Assembly (NCBI GenBank): GCA_907163375.1 | Contig: CAJQUW010003626.1 | Coordinates: 1-64,000, forward strand | DNA: 64,000 nucleotides | From: Prostheceraeus crozeri | Lineage: Eukaryota; Platyhelminthes; Polycladida; Euryleptidae | Direction: 5' to 3' | In this document: positions 10,531 to 22,229 of the stretch, piece after piece | Position numbering within the stretch: position 1 is the stretch's first letter | Layout of the letters: each line of letters begins with the position of its first letter | Made by a program: the position numbers and the translations under genes | Notes under the pieces: generated by a model | What the model saw: only the letters and a program-made list of their open reading frames with translations | Told to the model about the DNA's origin: nothing | Database searches by the model: none

Positions 10531-10785
10531 AGCATTATCAACTACTCAATCTTTATCGGTACATGTGACTACAATTTGTAGTCAATATGTCATCGTCGAA
10601 TTACTGCAATATTTTCTATTGCATGCTCTCCCGTTATCAAGTCAAATGCATTGCAGCATTATCAACTACTCAATCACTATCGGTACATGTGACTACAATT
10701 TGTAGTCAATTTGTCATCGTCGAATTACTGCAATATTTTCTATTGCATGCTCTCCCGTCATCAAGTCAAATGCATTGTAGCATTT
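10531..10785 (+). repeat. Two-copy tandem repeat, period 124 bp
   Basis: A unit beginning AGCATTATCAACTACTCAAT starts at 10531 and again at 10655. The copies differ at only a few positions. The short frame across it is a by-product of the repeat. Confidence 0.92.
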
Positions 10786-12303
10786 CATACTATGCCAAAA
10801 AAACTCAGATATTTTGAATAGCAGCATAGAATGTAAAAAAATCGGTCCATAAGCCCATATACCTGTAAAATGAGTAATTAAAAGCATCAATCTGGCATTT
10901 ATTAATCCCTGCACTTTTAATTAGTATGTTTTACATCTCCGCCGCGGCAGAATCGAGCAATTTTTTGCAATTTTTGCTATTCATGTTAATGTTTTGCTGG
11001 GATCATATGTCAAAATTACAGCGACTAATGCAATCTAAATTTTAAGGAAAATTTCTTTAACGTTTGGCCCTGGAATGTTAGCAAATAATATCTATCTTAC
11101 ATGTTCATTCTTGGTCAATATTTCACATGTGCTGTAGCAACAAATATTGCCATGTCATGCAATGCATTCTTGGCTAATACCGCACATGTGAATTCATAAA
11201 ATGAATTACTCTCAATTGAAGCCCCTTCCCAGTCAACCCGTACACGTGTAATACACGTTCATTTTTGGTGTAATTGAAAATACATCACTTTAACACGTGT
11301 AATACACGTGCAATCTTTGTATATGAATACACGTGTATAAATACACCACTTTTACACGTGTAATACGCGTGTTATTACTGAGGACTTGGCGCGAAGGTCA
11401 ATTTTAGAATTTCAAGTTTAGACTAATGCTAAGGTCTGTGGAACTCAGGTCAAGTCAGTTATATTCTACTGCAGCTATACACAAAGTGGCAACAACAAGA
11501 CACTCCTTGATAACTATTGTTGCCACATAAATTAACTGACTACATGATCTTCATTTTTGTAGAAATTCCTTCTCTGAAGCAATTAAATTCATTTAATTTT
11601 TTCATCAACTTATCCGAACAAAGCTTCGCTGATGTGTTAATTAACCTTCTTTAAAAGTAAGCAAAATATTTGATAGTCCATGGGATCATCCAAAAATTCA
11701 AAATATATTTGAATTTTGTTCACATGCTGGAGTCCCTTTAATTCATATCCTGTCGGCATTTGTCGCTGTGAAGATTTAGGCTGTAAAAATCTTCTTTAAA
11801 TGGAAAATGCATACAGCAATGTCAAATTTTCATGTCCTTTATTTGAAAGTATGTTACTTTATATTCACTCAGGTTTACAAATCATCTGTTTCAAAAGCAT
11901 GCATTGACTTCTATGGTTAACATGACTGTGATTGAATTTGCATACCTAATTATGGTGCTGTTCGATTTCTTTGTCACCTTTATTAGCTGCTGACGATTTC
12001 TTTGATCATGCATGGAAGTCCATGATCTAAGTTAGTTTGGAAACTTAGCTGCACAGGTAGGAACACAGCATAATGTTCTGAATTCAAATTTGAACCGCTC
12101 CGCTTCAATGCGATATGCCTGGCGCAATGAAAATTGATTTAATGGAATAATTGAAATCAAGATCAAGTCAATTTGATGATAAATTGGAACATTTGGAAAA
12201 TGGGACTTGCTCACATTTTGTGACAAATTGCCATCATATTGGTCTACCTGTGATGAAGTGCGGTGAGCTTTGCATTTTGTCTCTTTGAATATGCATGCAA
12301 ATC
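10786..12303. other. No gene seen (contains CACGTG cluster)
   Basis: Apart from the palindrome cluster at 11241-11375 this is AT-rich sequence without a convincing frame on either strand. Confidence 0.6.
11241..11375. repeat. Cluster of ACACGTGT palindromes
   Basis: Four copies of ACACGTGT lie within 135 bases, three of them in the form ACACGTGTAATACRCGT. Each holds the E-box core CACGTG. The spacers repeat a loose 'TACA(T/C)CACTTT' phrase, so this may be a degenerate short tandem repeat rather than a set of binding sites. Confidence 0.7.
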
Positions 12304-12395
12304 AGGGTTGGCTTTTTGACGGCTAAAACTGGTTCTTGCCACTAAGTGGTAAAAACCGGCAAAAACTGGTAAAAACCGGCTAAAAATAAAATTCC
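12304..12395 (+). mobile_element. hAT-like terminal fragment
   Basis: CAGGGTTGGC followed by repeats of AAAACTGG / AAAACCGGC is typical of the end of hAT transposons. No matching opposite end or transposase was found nearby, so it is probably a relic end. Confidence 0.45.
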
Positions 12396-14083
12396 GAAAA
12401 ATCAGTCTATTTCTTCAAGAAATGATCGACAGCAAGTTGGGGTTTAAGTATTACGGTGCATGTGGGTTTGCAGTTTGCAACTCTTATCTTCCAAAACATG
12501 ACATTCATTCTGTCATGGAACCACACAGGTTTTTATAACGAACGACAAACGATGTTGTCTTTCTTTACGATTGCTCTGCCCTTTTCTTGTGATTTAAGAA
12601 CAAATGTAGACTTCAGCGCCATTTTGGCTCTTTGGTTCATGTAACAGAAGTTGTTAGATACTCGCAGAATTATCATCAAATGAATGAAAAAATGAAAATA
12701 AATATATGAATGAAAGTGGTTTATACATAGAACTAAATTAAGCAAACCACTTCATGTGGACGAGCTTCAATAATCCCACTGTCATTCTGTATTGAGTGTT
12801 CAGCAAGAATGCATAGTGTATTTTAATAGTAGCTTAGGTTTCATCAGATCTAGATTCGAACCCAGGTCTCATGAACGCACAGAAAACACTCTATCAAAAA
12901 GTCTCTGCTCCGGAAAATCTCACCTCCCAAATCAAGCAATGTGCAACAGTCACTTAGAATGCATTTCACCTTTATTAGAAATAATGCTAGAAATAATACT
13001 AATGCTTGTCACTGTAGCAGGAAATCATGATTTGTAAGAGCAAATAATAATTAAATAATATAGTTCGCACCAGCAATCTTGATAAAGTGAGGCATAATGT
13101 ATATCTGAGCAGCCTCAGTTATAATATCAACAAAAGAACATGTCCAGTAAACTGTAAAATTGATCTTGCTAATAGAATCTGAGAGCGACAAACAAGTTTG
13201 ACATTATTGTGATATACAAGTTTTGTCTAAAGTTCTTGAAATTTCCATATTTTGAGCTCAAATCAAAACTTTACTTTCGGTTTTAAATTCATTTAACATA
13301 ACCTTATCCGCTAAATATGTGAGGGCAAATTACCATGACATGAAAAATGTTGAAGGGCAAAATTTTTAATCTAGTCCTTCTAGAAGTGCAGGGTAAATTT
13401 CATAGTAATATTCGTGTAATCACAATGGGTATGGGACATTTGCCACAGATTTAGAAGATAAGCTATTCTATGCATAGAAGTGGATAATAGTGCACTAGAA
13501 TGGAAGTTTGATATCTTGCCTATGTGCAATGATGGTACATGGAAAAATCTATGGTTTGTAGATCAGATTCAATCTAAAACATTGTATCATAGTGAAACTG
13601 TTTGCCAAGTTGGTTGTGGAAATTGCTGACAGCAAATTGCAAGATTTTCATGAAGAGAACTTTAAGTGAGATGGTGTCATTGTTTCATGTGAATTAGCCT
13701 ACTTTTCAATGGATTAATATACTGCGTCTAACTGTACCAGTCATTGACAACTATCATCCAATTTTTCAATGCTGGAATGCGAATCAAAAATTGGTTCAGA
13801 GTCATTATTGAAAATGGTTGATGCACTGGCTGTAAGAATATCTCAAGAATTCAAAGATAAAAAATTCCAATTATTGGATAATTTCTCCTTCTAGCGGTTA
13901 AGAAACCTAGCAGTTTTCTGGAATAAACACATCGGTAGCTTCTTTACCGACAGTCATTTATCAGATACATGAAATGTCGCTGGAACTTTCAATTAATCAC
14001 TAAATGACATATGTAATATAATGTGATGATATTTTGGAGGCTCATTCGAAAGCATGCAAAGGTTTTGAAAACTGTTCAAATAC
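12396..14083. other. No gene seen
   Basis: AT-rich sequence with no frame that resembles a known protein. A tRNA-like stretch at 12848-12918 is listed separately. Confidence 0.6.
12848..12918 (-). repeat. tRNA-like SINE fragment (weak)
   Basis: On the minus strand a good B-box, GGGTTCGAATC, follows a 'GACTTTTTGATAGAG' stretch that could be a worn A-box. It does not fold as a full tRNA by eye, so a SINE relic is more likely than a gene. Confidence 0.35.
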
Positions 14084-14733
14084 AGTCCGTTTCATAAAAA
14101 GTGGATCATCCTAAAATTTGACTAAATAAAACATAAGTATGATACAAAAAGCATTTTTCATGTTATTTCATGTCCCTAATATATTTAAATGTCCTTATAT
14201 AATCTGATAAGCTATGATACAGTAACGGTTCTTAAGAAGCTAATATTTTGTGGCCCTAGCCTTATTGCCAATGACATAACCAATTCGTCTAGGCATTTAT
14301 TCGATGATATCGTTGATTTTTGACTGATCTAACTTTCTCCACTCTCTTTTTAACAGTGACGTAAGTTGTGATACGCCATCTGTAGGTAGCAGTGAACGAC
14401 GAACGTTACGTTTTAGAATACTCCATACATTTTCTATGGGATTTAGATCAGGAGAACGAGCTGGCCAAGATAATGTCCTAAGCTCTAATTGAGACTTGCA
14501 TAAGTTGACTCTACTACTCCTGTGACACGTAGCATTATCATCCATAAATAACCAAGTCGATGGATCACCAAGTTGATCTGTCATTTGGCCAATGTTCATT
14601 CGTAAAACATTCACATTGCGTTCAGAATTCATGGTTCCTTGCCGTATGTGAAGTTCAAAGCGGCCATTGGTCCAAATGCCAGCTGACACTTTGCCTTTTG
14701 TGAATGCGATCTCGTTATTGTTCATTTGTGCTT
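14084..14733 (-). mobile_element. Tc1/mariner element, 3' half
   Basis: A terminus-like ACTGTCCGTTTCATAAAAAG starts near 14084 and the 3' two-thirds of a Tc1 transposase follows in minus orientation. The 5' part of the gene and the second inverted repeat are missing. A second copy of the same terminus lies in direct orientation at 15068-15185. Confidence 0.75.
14240..14725 (-). pseudogene. Tc1-type transposase, truncated
   Basis: The protein holds the second catalytic Asp in LFMDDNATCHRS and the Glu in WPARSPDLNPIENVW, a DD34E-like arrangement of the Tc1 family. The N-terminal helix-turn-helix domains and the first catalytic Asp are absent. A stop at 14297-14299 lies ahead of what reads like the natural C-terminus (PRRIGYVIG...TKY, ending at 14240). 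It is a non-functional cut-and-paste transposase. Confidence 0.9.
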
Positions 14734-14960
14734 TGTATTGTTTTCAACCGGTGAGAGATAGATTTCTAGCTGAAAGCAATCAGGAGTGCTGCCAACACCA
14801 CCGCAACGAAGTCAGGAAGCTATGAAACATGAAGTCCAGTTAATCACATGTAGCAGTTACATTATTGTTGATGAATAATGGTGCTATACTGGCTCTGATT
14901 GACCGATTTTCTTTATTTTTGTTTTGCTTGATAGCTTTTGGCTTGTAGAACAACAAATTA

Positions 14961-15292
14961 CATTTTGTGTAACCTTGCTGAATGAAGATCAAATTATCTA
15001 CTACTTTTTCATCTATAACAGGAAAACAACTCAATATTCACGCTTGAAATTTCCAACAATGATATTACAGATTGTTTCATAAAAAATGGATCACCCTTAA
15101 ACATCGCCTTAACTTCAATTTTGTCTAACTCCGCCAAACTTGAACGAATTTCTCTGAAATTTGGAAGATATGTCAGTTGTGCTTACTAATATCATTGTTG
15201 GAAATTTCAAGCATGAATATTGAGTTGTTTTCCTGTTATAGATAAAAAAGTAGTAGATAATTTGATCTTCATTTAGCAATGTTACACAAAAT
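14961..15292. repeat. Inverted repeat (107-bp arms) around a Tc1 end
   Basis: Arms 14961-15067 and 15186-15292 are reverse complements with few differences. Between them, 15068-15185 begins with the same TTTCATAAAAA(A/G)TGGATCA terminus seen at 14084. It could be a hairpin-type element interrupted by, or derived from, a Tc1 end. Confidence 0.8.
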
Positions 15293-15299
15293 CATACCT

Positions 15300-15465
15300 C
15301 ACTCTTATAAATTGCTGCATTTGTAGACCCTCAAAACATCTATGGAGATCTCAAACTGCTGTGAAAACTTTGCCAGTTGTCTGTTTTTAGTGTTAATGAA
15401 AACTTTCATTTTGAACATTGATTTATGCTGCATTGTTCATGTAGGCCAACCAGTCACATTTTCTG
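15300..15465 (+). repeat. Dispersed repeat, partner at 60008-60190
   Basis: This stretch, including 'TTTTAGTGTTAATGAAAAC' and 'CATTGTTCATGTAGGCCAAC', is found in inverted orientation and diverged form at 60008-60190. The shared element has no coding sign and its family was not recognised. Confidence 0.7.
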
Positions 15466-15702
15466 TTCTTCTAGTGAATAATGAATTTCACTCACTATGC
15501 ACCATTGTGGACATGTCCAAAATAATTTTTCATCTGACAGTAAAAAAATTATTATGGGAATTTCTGCACCTTCCGAGACTTGAGGAGGGTCGAGAAAAGT
15601 CTCGCTTTTGATTCCTGTGAAATCCAATAGAAACAACCGTCTCGACAACTTTTACACGTAATATTGATAATATTTGATATAAGAGGCATGATCCTAATCA
15701 CA

Positions 15703-16333
15703 TACACTGTAAACTGTAGACAACCAGAAATCAGACAAAATAACAGCCAAAATGATCAGACAATTGCAGCAGACAGCATCAGACAATCAACAGCAAAAAG
15801 TGGCTGTTCAGAACAGACAAGATGCGACAATCACCACACAAAATATCAGCCTGTCTATTTTTCTAGAAATATTGACACTGGAACGATTTGACACTAGCTA
15901 CTTACATTATATATCTGGACACTCTGTTCTATTATTGTCCAACTCACTCACACAAGCATTCTTACATGCAGATTATGAACTACTCTGATATCTTCCAAGA
16001 TGTCTATCGTTCTGTCGCTGCCAACTTTCGGGAAATATATATACATTTGAAAGTTGTAAAGAACATTATAAAAACAGAATTAACAGATGGCATCAACATG
16101 TCAAATATTCAGACCGATTATTCCAATGTCTTCAAGTATTTCAAAAGAAACCTACTTATTTAAACATTGGATATTCCTACAATCGAAAATTATCAAGGAT
16201 ACCATCCAATTTTGATAAAAGTGTATATATCAGTCATAAGTAGTATGATATGCAGTAAACGTAATAATACAAATTAGTCCGTGCGATGAGACACAAATTG
16301 TCTGATAAGCGGCTGTTTACAGTTTACAGTGTA
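15703..16333. repeat. MITE with TACACTGTAAACTGTA ends
   Basis: The left end TACACTGTAAACTGTAGACA matches the reverse complement of the right end at 16333, with further similarity (ATCAGACAA) inside. The ends begin with TA, which fits a TA target as used by Tc1/mariner elements. No transposase is inside. The same terminal motif recurs on several other MITEs in the window. Confidence 0.8.
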
Positions 16334-16947
16334 CTCGTAGAATAGATTAGTTTTCGGAAAATAACTTTTCTACAGGATGTACAACATTTCTTACTTCACT
16401 CACAACTCCATTACTGATAATCAAATCATAACACTGTTGATGTCACAAACATATGTATTATGTGAATCACACTTTCATATGAGAAGAATCATCGCTCTCA
16501 TGGATGATCGAGGCATCTTCTTCATCAAGGCATCGTTGCTGATATCTCATCGTATTGTTGTGATGTATAATAAGGGAAAGAAGGCATGCAGTTCATTGAA
16601 GAGCGATTTGACTTCAAAAACAATTCATCGTCAATGGTTCCAACACAATATGCTATTGTGCAAGCTGCAGATGACTGAACAATGGCCACAAATGATGCAT
16701 GATACAGGCCGGAGCGAATACAATCATGACACTAGCCCCCCAGCCCGACTAAAGTCGAAAACGGCGGTCAAAGGGCTATGCATACAGGTGATAGTAATCA
16801 ACTCAGGTAAGTGTGCAATATGTACACATAATTGTGATTGAAATCCTGCAATCTGCATCACAGAGAATAAAGCAAATCACATTTCTCAAATTTTGCACTG
16901 ATGAATTTCTTGTGAAATGTGTGTTATTTGATTTTAATAAATTTGTG
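16334..16947. other. No gene seen; possible 3' region of the GPCR gene
   Basis: A 154-residue plus-strand frame (16377-16841) has no recognisable domain and an irregular composition, so I do not call it. On the minus strand this is the sequence downstream of the GPCR stop codon and may hold its 3' UTR. No clear minus-strand AATAAA was found close to the stop. Confidence 0.45.
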
Positions 16948-17870
16948 CTATTTTAATATTTTTTCCCAACTTCGAGGATTCATGAAAAAGAATATCAAAA
17001 TATTCCACAGTCCACCTGATACAACCACAGCCAGTGATTCACCATCGCTGAGACCTATCTCATATTGAACGCTTCTGAGACTAAGAGGTATCATAAGAGC
17101 TGTATTAACAGCAATAAGAAATATTTGCTTTATTACAAGCTTCAAGACTTTTGCCTCCCTTGATTTGTTCACTTTGATGTCTCTGAATTGGAAAAGTGCT
17201 CTAACTGCCAGACAAGCTATGCCAAAATTCAGAAGAAAAATAACAATCATGATCAAAGCTGAAGTGATCAATGCGAAAGAAATATAATCTGATGATATGA
17301 CAGCTAGAATATGGCAGTTGTCTGTGGGTACATTAATGGGTCGTCCATACCACACTGCTGGAAAACATAAGAAGCAAAGGAACGAAATGAATAATGCACC
17401 TAGATTGCACTTCCTAAGCCTAGAATCGGTAACAAATAATCTGTGTTTAAGAGGAAATGAGATAGCTATGAAGCAGTCAACCGAAAGACTCAAAACAGAC
17501 AACTGCATTACATTTGATCCAAATGCCATTAAGGAAAACGATAAGACGCAAAATAATTTTACAACTGGAAAGATCATTCGATAAAGTATTAGATACAATG
17601 CTGCTAAGGTCATAATTGAATTTGAAATGGACAAATACAGAGTTTGCTTAAAAATTCGTTCCCGATGTAATTTCTTGGAAAACATTAAGACAATACATAC
17701 AAAGTTGGATGACAAAGTTAAACCGCACGATACAAGGAGGAGACGATTGCTTGGAAGCGGTCCACGGCATATCTTCGTAGTCGGTGTGAAACCAAAATTG
17801 AAGTAAACTGTTTCGTAGAGTCCACATTGGTAGTACAAGCTGAAATAATCTTGGTTGAGCTGATCGTACA
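16948..17870 (-). CDS. Rhodopsin-like GPCR, 3'-terminal coding exon
   Basis: About 306 residues form seven hydrophobic segments (roughly 44-64, 76-97, 103-136, 157-176, 197-219, 244-266 and 278-298). Class A signs are a Cys at the top of TM3 (108) paired with one in the second extracellular loop (186), and a DRY-box variant DCF followed by IAI..PL. TM7 ends in a short tail. The exon begins at an acceptor (polypyrimidine then TTTTTTTAG at 17871). There is no ATG: the first full codon is TAC after two bases completing a split codon (phase 1). The gene therefore has at least one upstream exon, possibly the kringle exons at 28916-33499. The ligand is unknown. It would act at the cell surface through G proteins. 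Confidence 0.82.
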
Positions 17871-17970
17871 CTAAAAAAAGAGAATATCAGAGAATAAAAT
17901 ATCAATAATATTAAACCAAATGTACAGTGTTGCCCACCCAATCAAATATGTAAAAATGTACGATTATCCA

Positions 17971-18247
17971 TACACTGTGAACACCAGGGCACAAAATTTC
18001 GCTTGAATTAGACACGAAATTTAGGCATCAATTCAAACCAACACAAGGAACGAGTAGGCACGAAGTTCATAGTGCCGAGTTCGTGCACACTGATTTTTCC
18101 TTCGATTTTATTGAATAAGCAAATATTTGGTTTGGTGCCTATTAGTGCCTAGTGGCGCTTACTGGTACCTCGAGGCACTAGAAAGACGCTAACTGGCATG
18201 AAATCTCGGCTTCGAGCCTAAGTTAGTGCCCTACAGTTTACAGTGCA
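17971..18247. repeat. MITE with TACACTGTGAAC ends
   Basis: A 277-bp element with ~22-bp inverted ends. TACACTGTGAACACCAGGGC on the left pairs with the reverse complement of GCCCTACAGTTTACAGTGCA on the right. No coding capacity. It lies just upstream of the GPCR exon acceptor, in the presumed intron. Confidence 0.8.
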
Positions 18248-18288
18248 GAGTAAGTATATAGTAGAAAGAATGTCGACAAAAAATATCT

Positions 18289-18545
18289 GTATGCTGTTAA
18301 CCGTCAGCTACGAAATGAAATAAATTTCGCTGCGAAACCAACTCATCAAAAAACTTAACATTTCTTCCCAAATGAAGATTGTTTGGCATTTCTGGCTATC
18401 AGATAGTATTCATTTGGTAGCGGCCGCTTGGGTGAGATCCGAAGGTCTGGTAGGTAATTTGCAGCCAAACCTTAATGCCACTTTGAATCACTTTGAATTG
18501 CATTGGTTACTATCTAATTTCTATTGTGTTCATTTCGAAGCAATT
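18289..18545 (+). repeat. MITE copy related to 25429-25702
   Basis: Reads in the same order as the reverse complement of 25429-25702, including the landmarks TTCTTCCCAAATGAAGA, GCGGCCGCTTGGGTGAGATC and GCAGCCAAACCTTAATGC. The terminal repeats here are worn. It is the left, inverted partner of the right-hand copy. Confidence 0.8.
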
Positions 18546-18587
18546 ACCTCTGACACATCCGTCAGGAAGCCGGTTAAGAAGTGAAAA

Positions 18588-19044
18588 AAGTGCAGCCAAA
18601 AGTAGTGGCATGTTACGATACTGCTTCCCTAATGGTGTTTGAAAATGTGTATCTTTGAAATCTTCTATGCCCTTCTTTCCTGAAAATCATAGATATCTAA
18701 ATTTCATAGCAATTATTCTATTTTTCTCCAGAAATCAATACTTGATTGGATTCTGTGGGCAGTGTAAAAAAGTGCAGCCATACATGTAGGTAACAGCAGA
18801 CATTAGCTACGCCTGCTTAGAGGTATTTGAAAATGCATACCCTAGGATGCTGCTATGCCCTTCTTGCCAGATAATCATGAACATCGAAATTTCATAATAT
18901 ACATTCTATGTTTCTTCTGAAATCAACATTTGATTGGATTGTGTGGGTAACATAAAAAGTGCAGCCATAGGAAATGAAATGTATTGTCGATGCCTGCTCA
19001 GAGGAATCTCAAAATGTATATCCTTAAAACCTTCTATGCCTTCT
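18588..19044 (+). repeat. ~185-bp satellite array, interrupted by a LINE
   Basis: Units starting TGCAGCCA begin at 18591, 18773 and 18960, and a fourth (TGCAGACA) lies at 22337 after the LINE. Spacing is 182-191 bp once the LINE is removed. Each unit repeats the phrases GAAAATG.ATA.C, CTTCTATGCC and ATTTCATA. The array continues at 22230-22420, and an inverted copy sits at 24385-24650. Confidence 0.85.
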
Positions 19045-19398
19045 TTAGATACCGAGAAGATACCGAGAAAATAGCTGATATAGCAGAAGAACTGGAGTTG
19101 GATGACTATGAAATGAAAGATGTTTACAGAATTGGCAGAAATCTACAGAGACCAAGTTGTTGTTTTCGGAGGCATTTCGCATAAACGTGCTTTTCTCAAG
19201 AGAGCGAAACAGTTGCGAGGTTCAAATACATTCGGACAATGTTATATCAATCCTGATCTGACTTTTCGTCAAATAGCAAAGAGAAAGGAATTGATGGATG
19301 AAATGAAGAGACAACGACAAAATGGCTTTGATTTCGTTATAAGAAGAGGTAAACTTATTCCACGAGATGTTTCAAATATACCTCAACATTTTCAATAA
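19045..19398 (+). pseudogene. LINE ORF1, C-terminal part
   Basis: The coding reads DTEKIADIAEEL, DVYRIGR, a basic strand (RDQVVVF), AFLKRAKQLRG, INPDLTFRQ, KELMDEMKRQR and VIRRGKLIPR. This is the C-terminal nucleic-acid-binding and chaperone-like region usual in Jockey/CR1 ORF1 proteins. A frameshift near 19140 separates the first 35 residues from the rest. The zinc-knuckle or coiled-coil N-terminus is lost to truncation. Confidence 0.75.
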
Positions 19399-19489
19399 CT
19401 TCTTTTTCATGCAAAAAGAAACGGTTTCACTGCATAAACCTTAATCTTTTTTACCATCCGTCGTTATCTCAAGTGTAAGATCTCTACCG

Positions 19490-20120
19490 TACAAAATTGA
19501 TGAACTCAGTGCATTTTCGTCCACTTTTGCTCCCGACATACTCGTTCTTACAGAGTCTTGGCTGCACGGCGGCATCGCTGACTTTCAGATTTCTCTGTCT
19601 GGGTATTCGACTCCATTTCGAGCAGACCGAGATGATGGCCGTGTTGGTGGAGGTGTCTGCTGATGCACTCGTATTAATCTAAAATGTGAAAAGCTGAATT
19701 CCCTATCCGTCATATAGTGTCTATGTCTCCGATTTCCTCTCCAAAAGTTAATTTTGATCGCTGTCTATGTTCCACCAAACCTTGGTTCACTCAATAATAA
19801 AGAGATAATCAATTTTTCCTAAATTGTTTGGATAACATCCTTGACAGTTCCCCTCTTGGATTTAATTTACTTATCTGTGGTGATTTCAACAATCTGGCGA
19901 TGGTAGAGATTGAAAATACTTTCAGCCTCTCACAGATCGTGAATTTTCCTGCTAAACAGAACTCTCAGCTCGATAAAGTGTACATCGACGACTTTCTTAA
20001 ATGTAGATACATAAATGTTTTTCCAGGTCCAGCTTTCGGTAAATCGGATCATTTATCCATAAGCCAGGTAACTCACAGAAATGCATGTCACAGAAGATTT
20101 GCAAGGTCTATGATTACAGA
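19490..20120 (+). pseudogene. LINE APE-type endonuclease, decayed
   Basis: Reading across frames, the APE endonuclease signature appears in order: DILVLTESWL near 19545, LLICGDFNN near 19880 and FGKSDHLSI near 20045. Several frameshifts and stops lie between. This enzyme nicks the target DNA for target-primed reverse transcription. It precedes the RT as in intact Jockey/CR1 elements. Confidence 0.8.
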
Positions 20121-22031
20121 GAAAGCAACATGACTAGAATATCACAATTGATAAGTCAAGTACCGTGGCATAAGTGGTATCAATCAAATGATGATTCAAA
20201 TTCAAAGTTGTCATACTTTTTGAGAAAATTGAAAATATTATTGCTACGATTCCGTATAACTATGTGAAGATGAAGGCTGATGACAAACCGTGGATAACTC
20301 CGGTGCTTAAACATTTGATCAATTGCAAACATCAAGCTTTCAGATCAAGAAACTTCCCACTATTCAATCATTACAAGAAAAAACTAGATTGGGAGATAAA
20401 AAATGCAAAAAACAACTGGACCAAAAGAATGACAAAAACAAGAGGAGGTATTTGGAAGGCAGTAAATGGTACGAAATGTAAAGCAAATGTAAGCCATCCT
20501 GCCGATTTTCTGACGATATTCGAAAATCCAATAGCTGCAGTCGAATCCATAAATTTGGCAATTTGCGAACATTACTCTCCATCTCCTGACTGGTCAGTCA
20601 TTACTAATGAAATCCCAGAAAGCGAGAACTCGTGGTCTCCCGACATCTCAGTGACATCGGTTTGTTCTGCACTGTCCGGACTCGATATCAAGAAAGGTTG
20701 TGGTAATGATGTTATTCCTGAGAGTATATCGTGATTGTGCAGAAGCTATTGTTGGACCAGTTGCTCACATTTTTGCATTATCTATTCAATTTGGCATTAT
20801 CCCAGAAAAATGGGGAACATCAGTTATTGTGCCTGTCCCAAAATCGAGAAACATTGACGTCTACAACATCCGTCCGATCTCCCTTTTACCGCCTCTCGTT
20901 AAAGTTTTGGAGAAATATTTTATAAATTCGGTGAAGGAGAATTTGATGGAAATGTATGGCAAAGAACAGTTTGGGTTTCGGCCTGGATCTTCGACTTTCA
21001 TGGCACAAATAGCCCTCTTCGACTTTGTAACTCACTCTCTTGATGACAAAAAGAGCAACAGAGTTATCTTACTATCATTTGACATGAGTCGGGCCTTCGA
21101 TACAGTACATCATTCATGCTTGATGAAGACCTTGATAGAAGGAAATCTGCCAACATCCTTCCTCAAATCGTGCGCTAATTATTTTCAGAATCGGTACCAG
21201 CGTGTGAAAATCAACAATACCTTCAGTTCATTAAAACCGGTTACCTAAGGTGTACCACAAGGTTCTGTTATTGCCCCTTACCTCTTCTCAAGTCACATGG
21301 GCACTGTTAAACCCAAACTTCCTGAATCGAACATTTTCAAGTACGCAGATGATGTAGTTATTGCTATACCGATTATAAAGGATACTGACATGAATTCTTC
21401 AATTCATTTAGAAATTGAACATATGGAGAACTGGTGTCATCATAATGGCCTATGTTTAAACATAAATAAAACAAAAATTATGCTGATACAAGGACGTAGA
21501 AATTACGCAGCGCTTCAGAGCAATTTTTCACTTGTGTCGCAAATGAATATACTTGGGGTGATATTTCACGAAATGTTAGCTTGAGATAATCATGTTTAGT
21601 ACATATGCAAACTCGCATCTCGCAGAATCTTTCTGTTGAAACAGCTTCGCTTAATGGGTGCAACAAAAGACGACCTCGTCAAAGTTTATAAGTCACATAT
21701 TCAGAGTATACTCGAATACAATTGTCCTCTACTCGTTGGGTTGAATTCAAAGAACTCAAAACGAATGGAACTCATCCGTAAAAGATGCCACCGGATAATT
21801 TGTGACTTTGAATGCAAGTGCAGCATCTTGCCTACTCTAGAGGACAGACGTCAGAACCTCGCAATGAAGACTTTTCACCAGATGTTGAATCCGAGTCATC
21901 AGCTGCATGATATAGTACCGAAACCTCTACCGAACTCGAAACATTTAGCTGTTCCTTATTGTTCTACTGTCCGGCGTTCATCGGCATTTATACCATACTG
22001 TACATCGATGTATAACAGCATAATGTTCTGA
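20121..22031 (+). pseudogene. LINE reverse transcriptase and C-terminal domain
   Basis: Order of motifs: DDKPWITPVL linker, GIIPEKWGTSVIVPVPK, NIRPISLLP, GFRPGSST, FDMSRAFDTVHH (catalytic Asp), GVPQGSVIAP, FKYADDVVIA (catalytic Asp pair), NGLCLNINKTK, the thumb and a C-terminal segment ending at 22031. At least three frame changes and a stop just before GVPQGS make it inactive. It is the same clade as the fragments at 6751-7197 and 8841-9451. Confidence 0.88.
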
Positions 22032-22170
22032 AACACATCTGACAATTTCTGTTGTTATCATTATTTCTCTTGATGACTTTCATTCATATGATCTTTCCTT
22101 AAAACCATGATTTGTAACTCTATCTCAGTCTACACTTTCTGTATTGTTTACTATTGCGAAGAAAATAAAC

Positions 22171-22171
<1 letters not shown>

Positions 22172-22226
<55 letters not shown>
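22172..22226 (+). repeat. (TA)n tail of the LINE
   Basis: A pure AT dinucleotide run follows AATAAACG and ends at ATACG, where satellite sequence resumes. Confidence 0.9.
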
Positions 22227-22229
22227 GTC

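Larger units (their letters stand above)
19045..22229 (+). mobile_element. Jockey/CR1-type LINE with ORF1, EN and RT
   Basis: This 3.2-kb LINE is inserted within a satellite unit: CTATGCCTTCTTT lies at the left edge and TCTTCCTGGCC resumes at the right. It holds the 3' part of ORF1, an APE-type endonuclease, a reverse transcriptase with C-terminal domain, AATAAA near 22165 and a (TA)n tail. It is 5'-truncated within ORF1 and has several frameshifts and stops, so it is inactive but still easy to read. Confidence 0.9.

Noticed and set aside
10587-10817. 76-residue frame
   Set aside because: Created by the two-copy 124-bp tandem; the protein simply repeats itself.
16377-16841. 154-residue plus-strand frame with an AATAAA about 25 bases downstream
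   Set aside because: No domain, odd composition, no splice or promoter support. It lies antisense to the likely 3' region of the GPCR gene.
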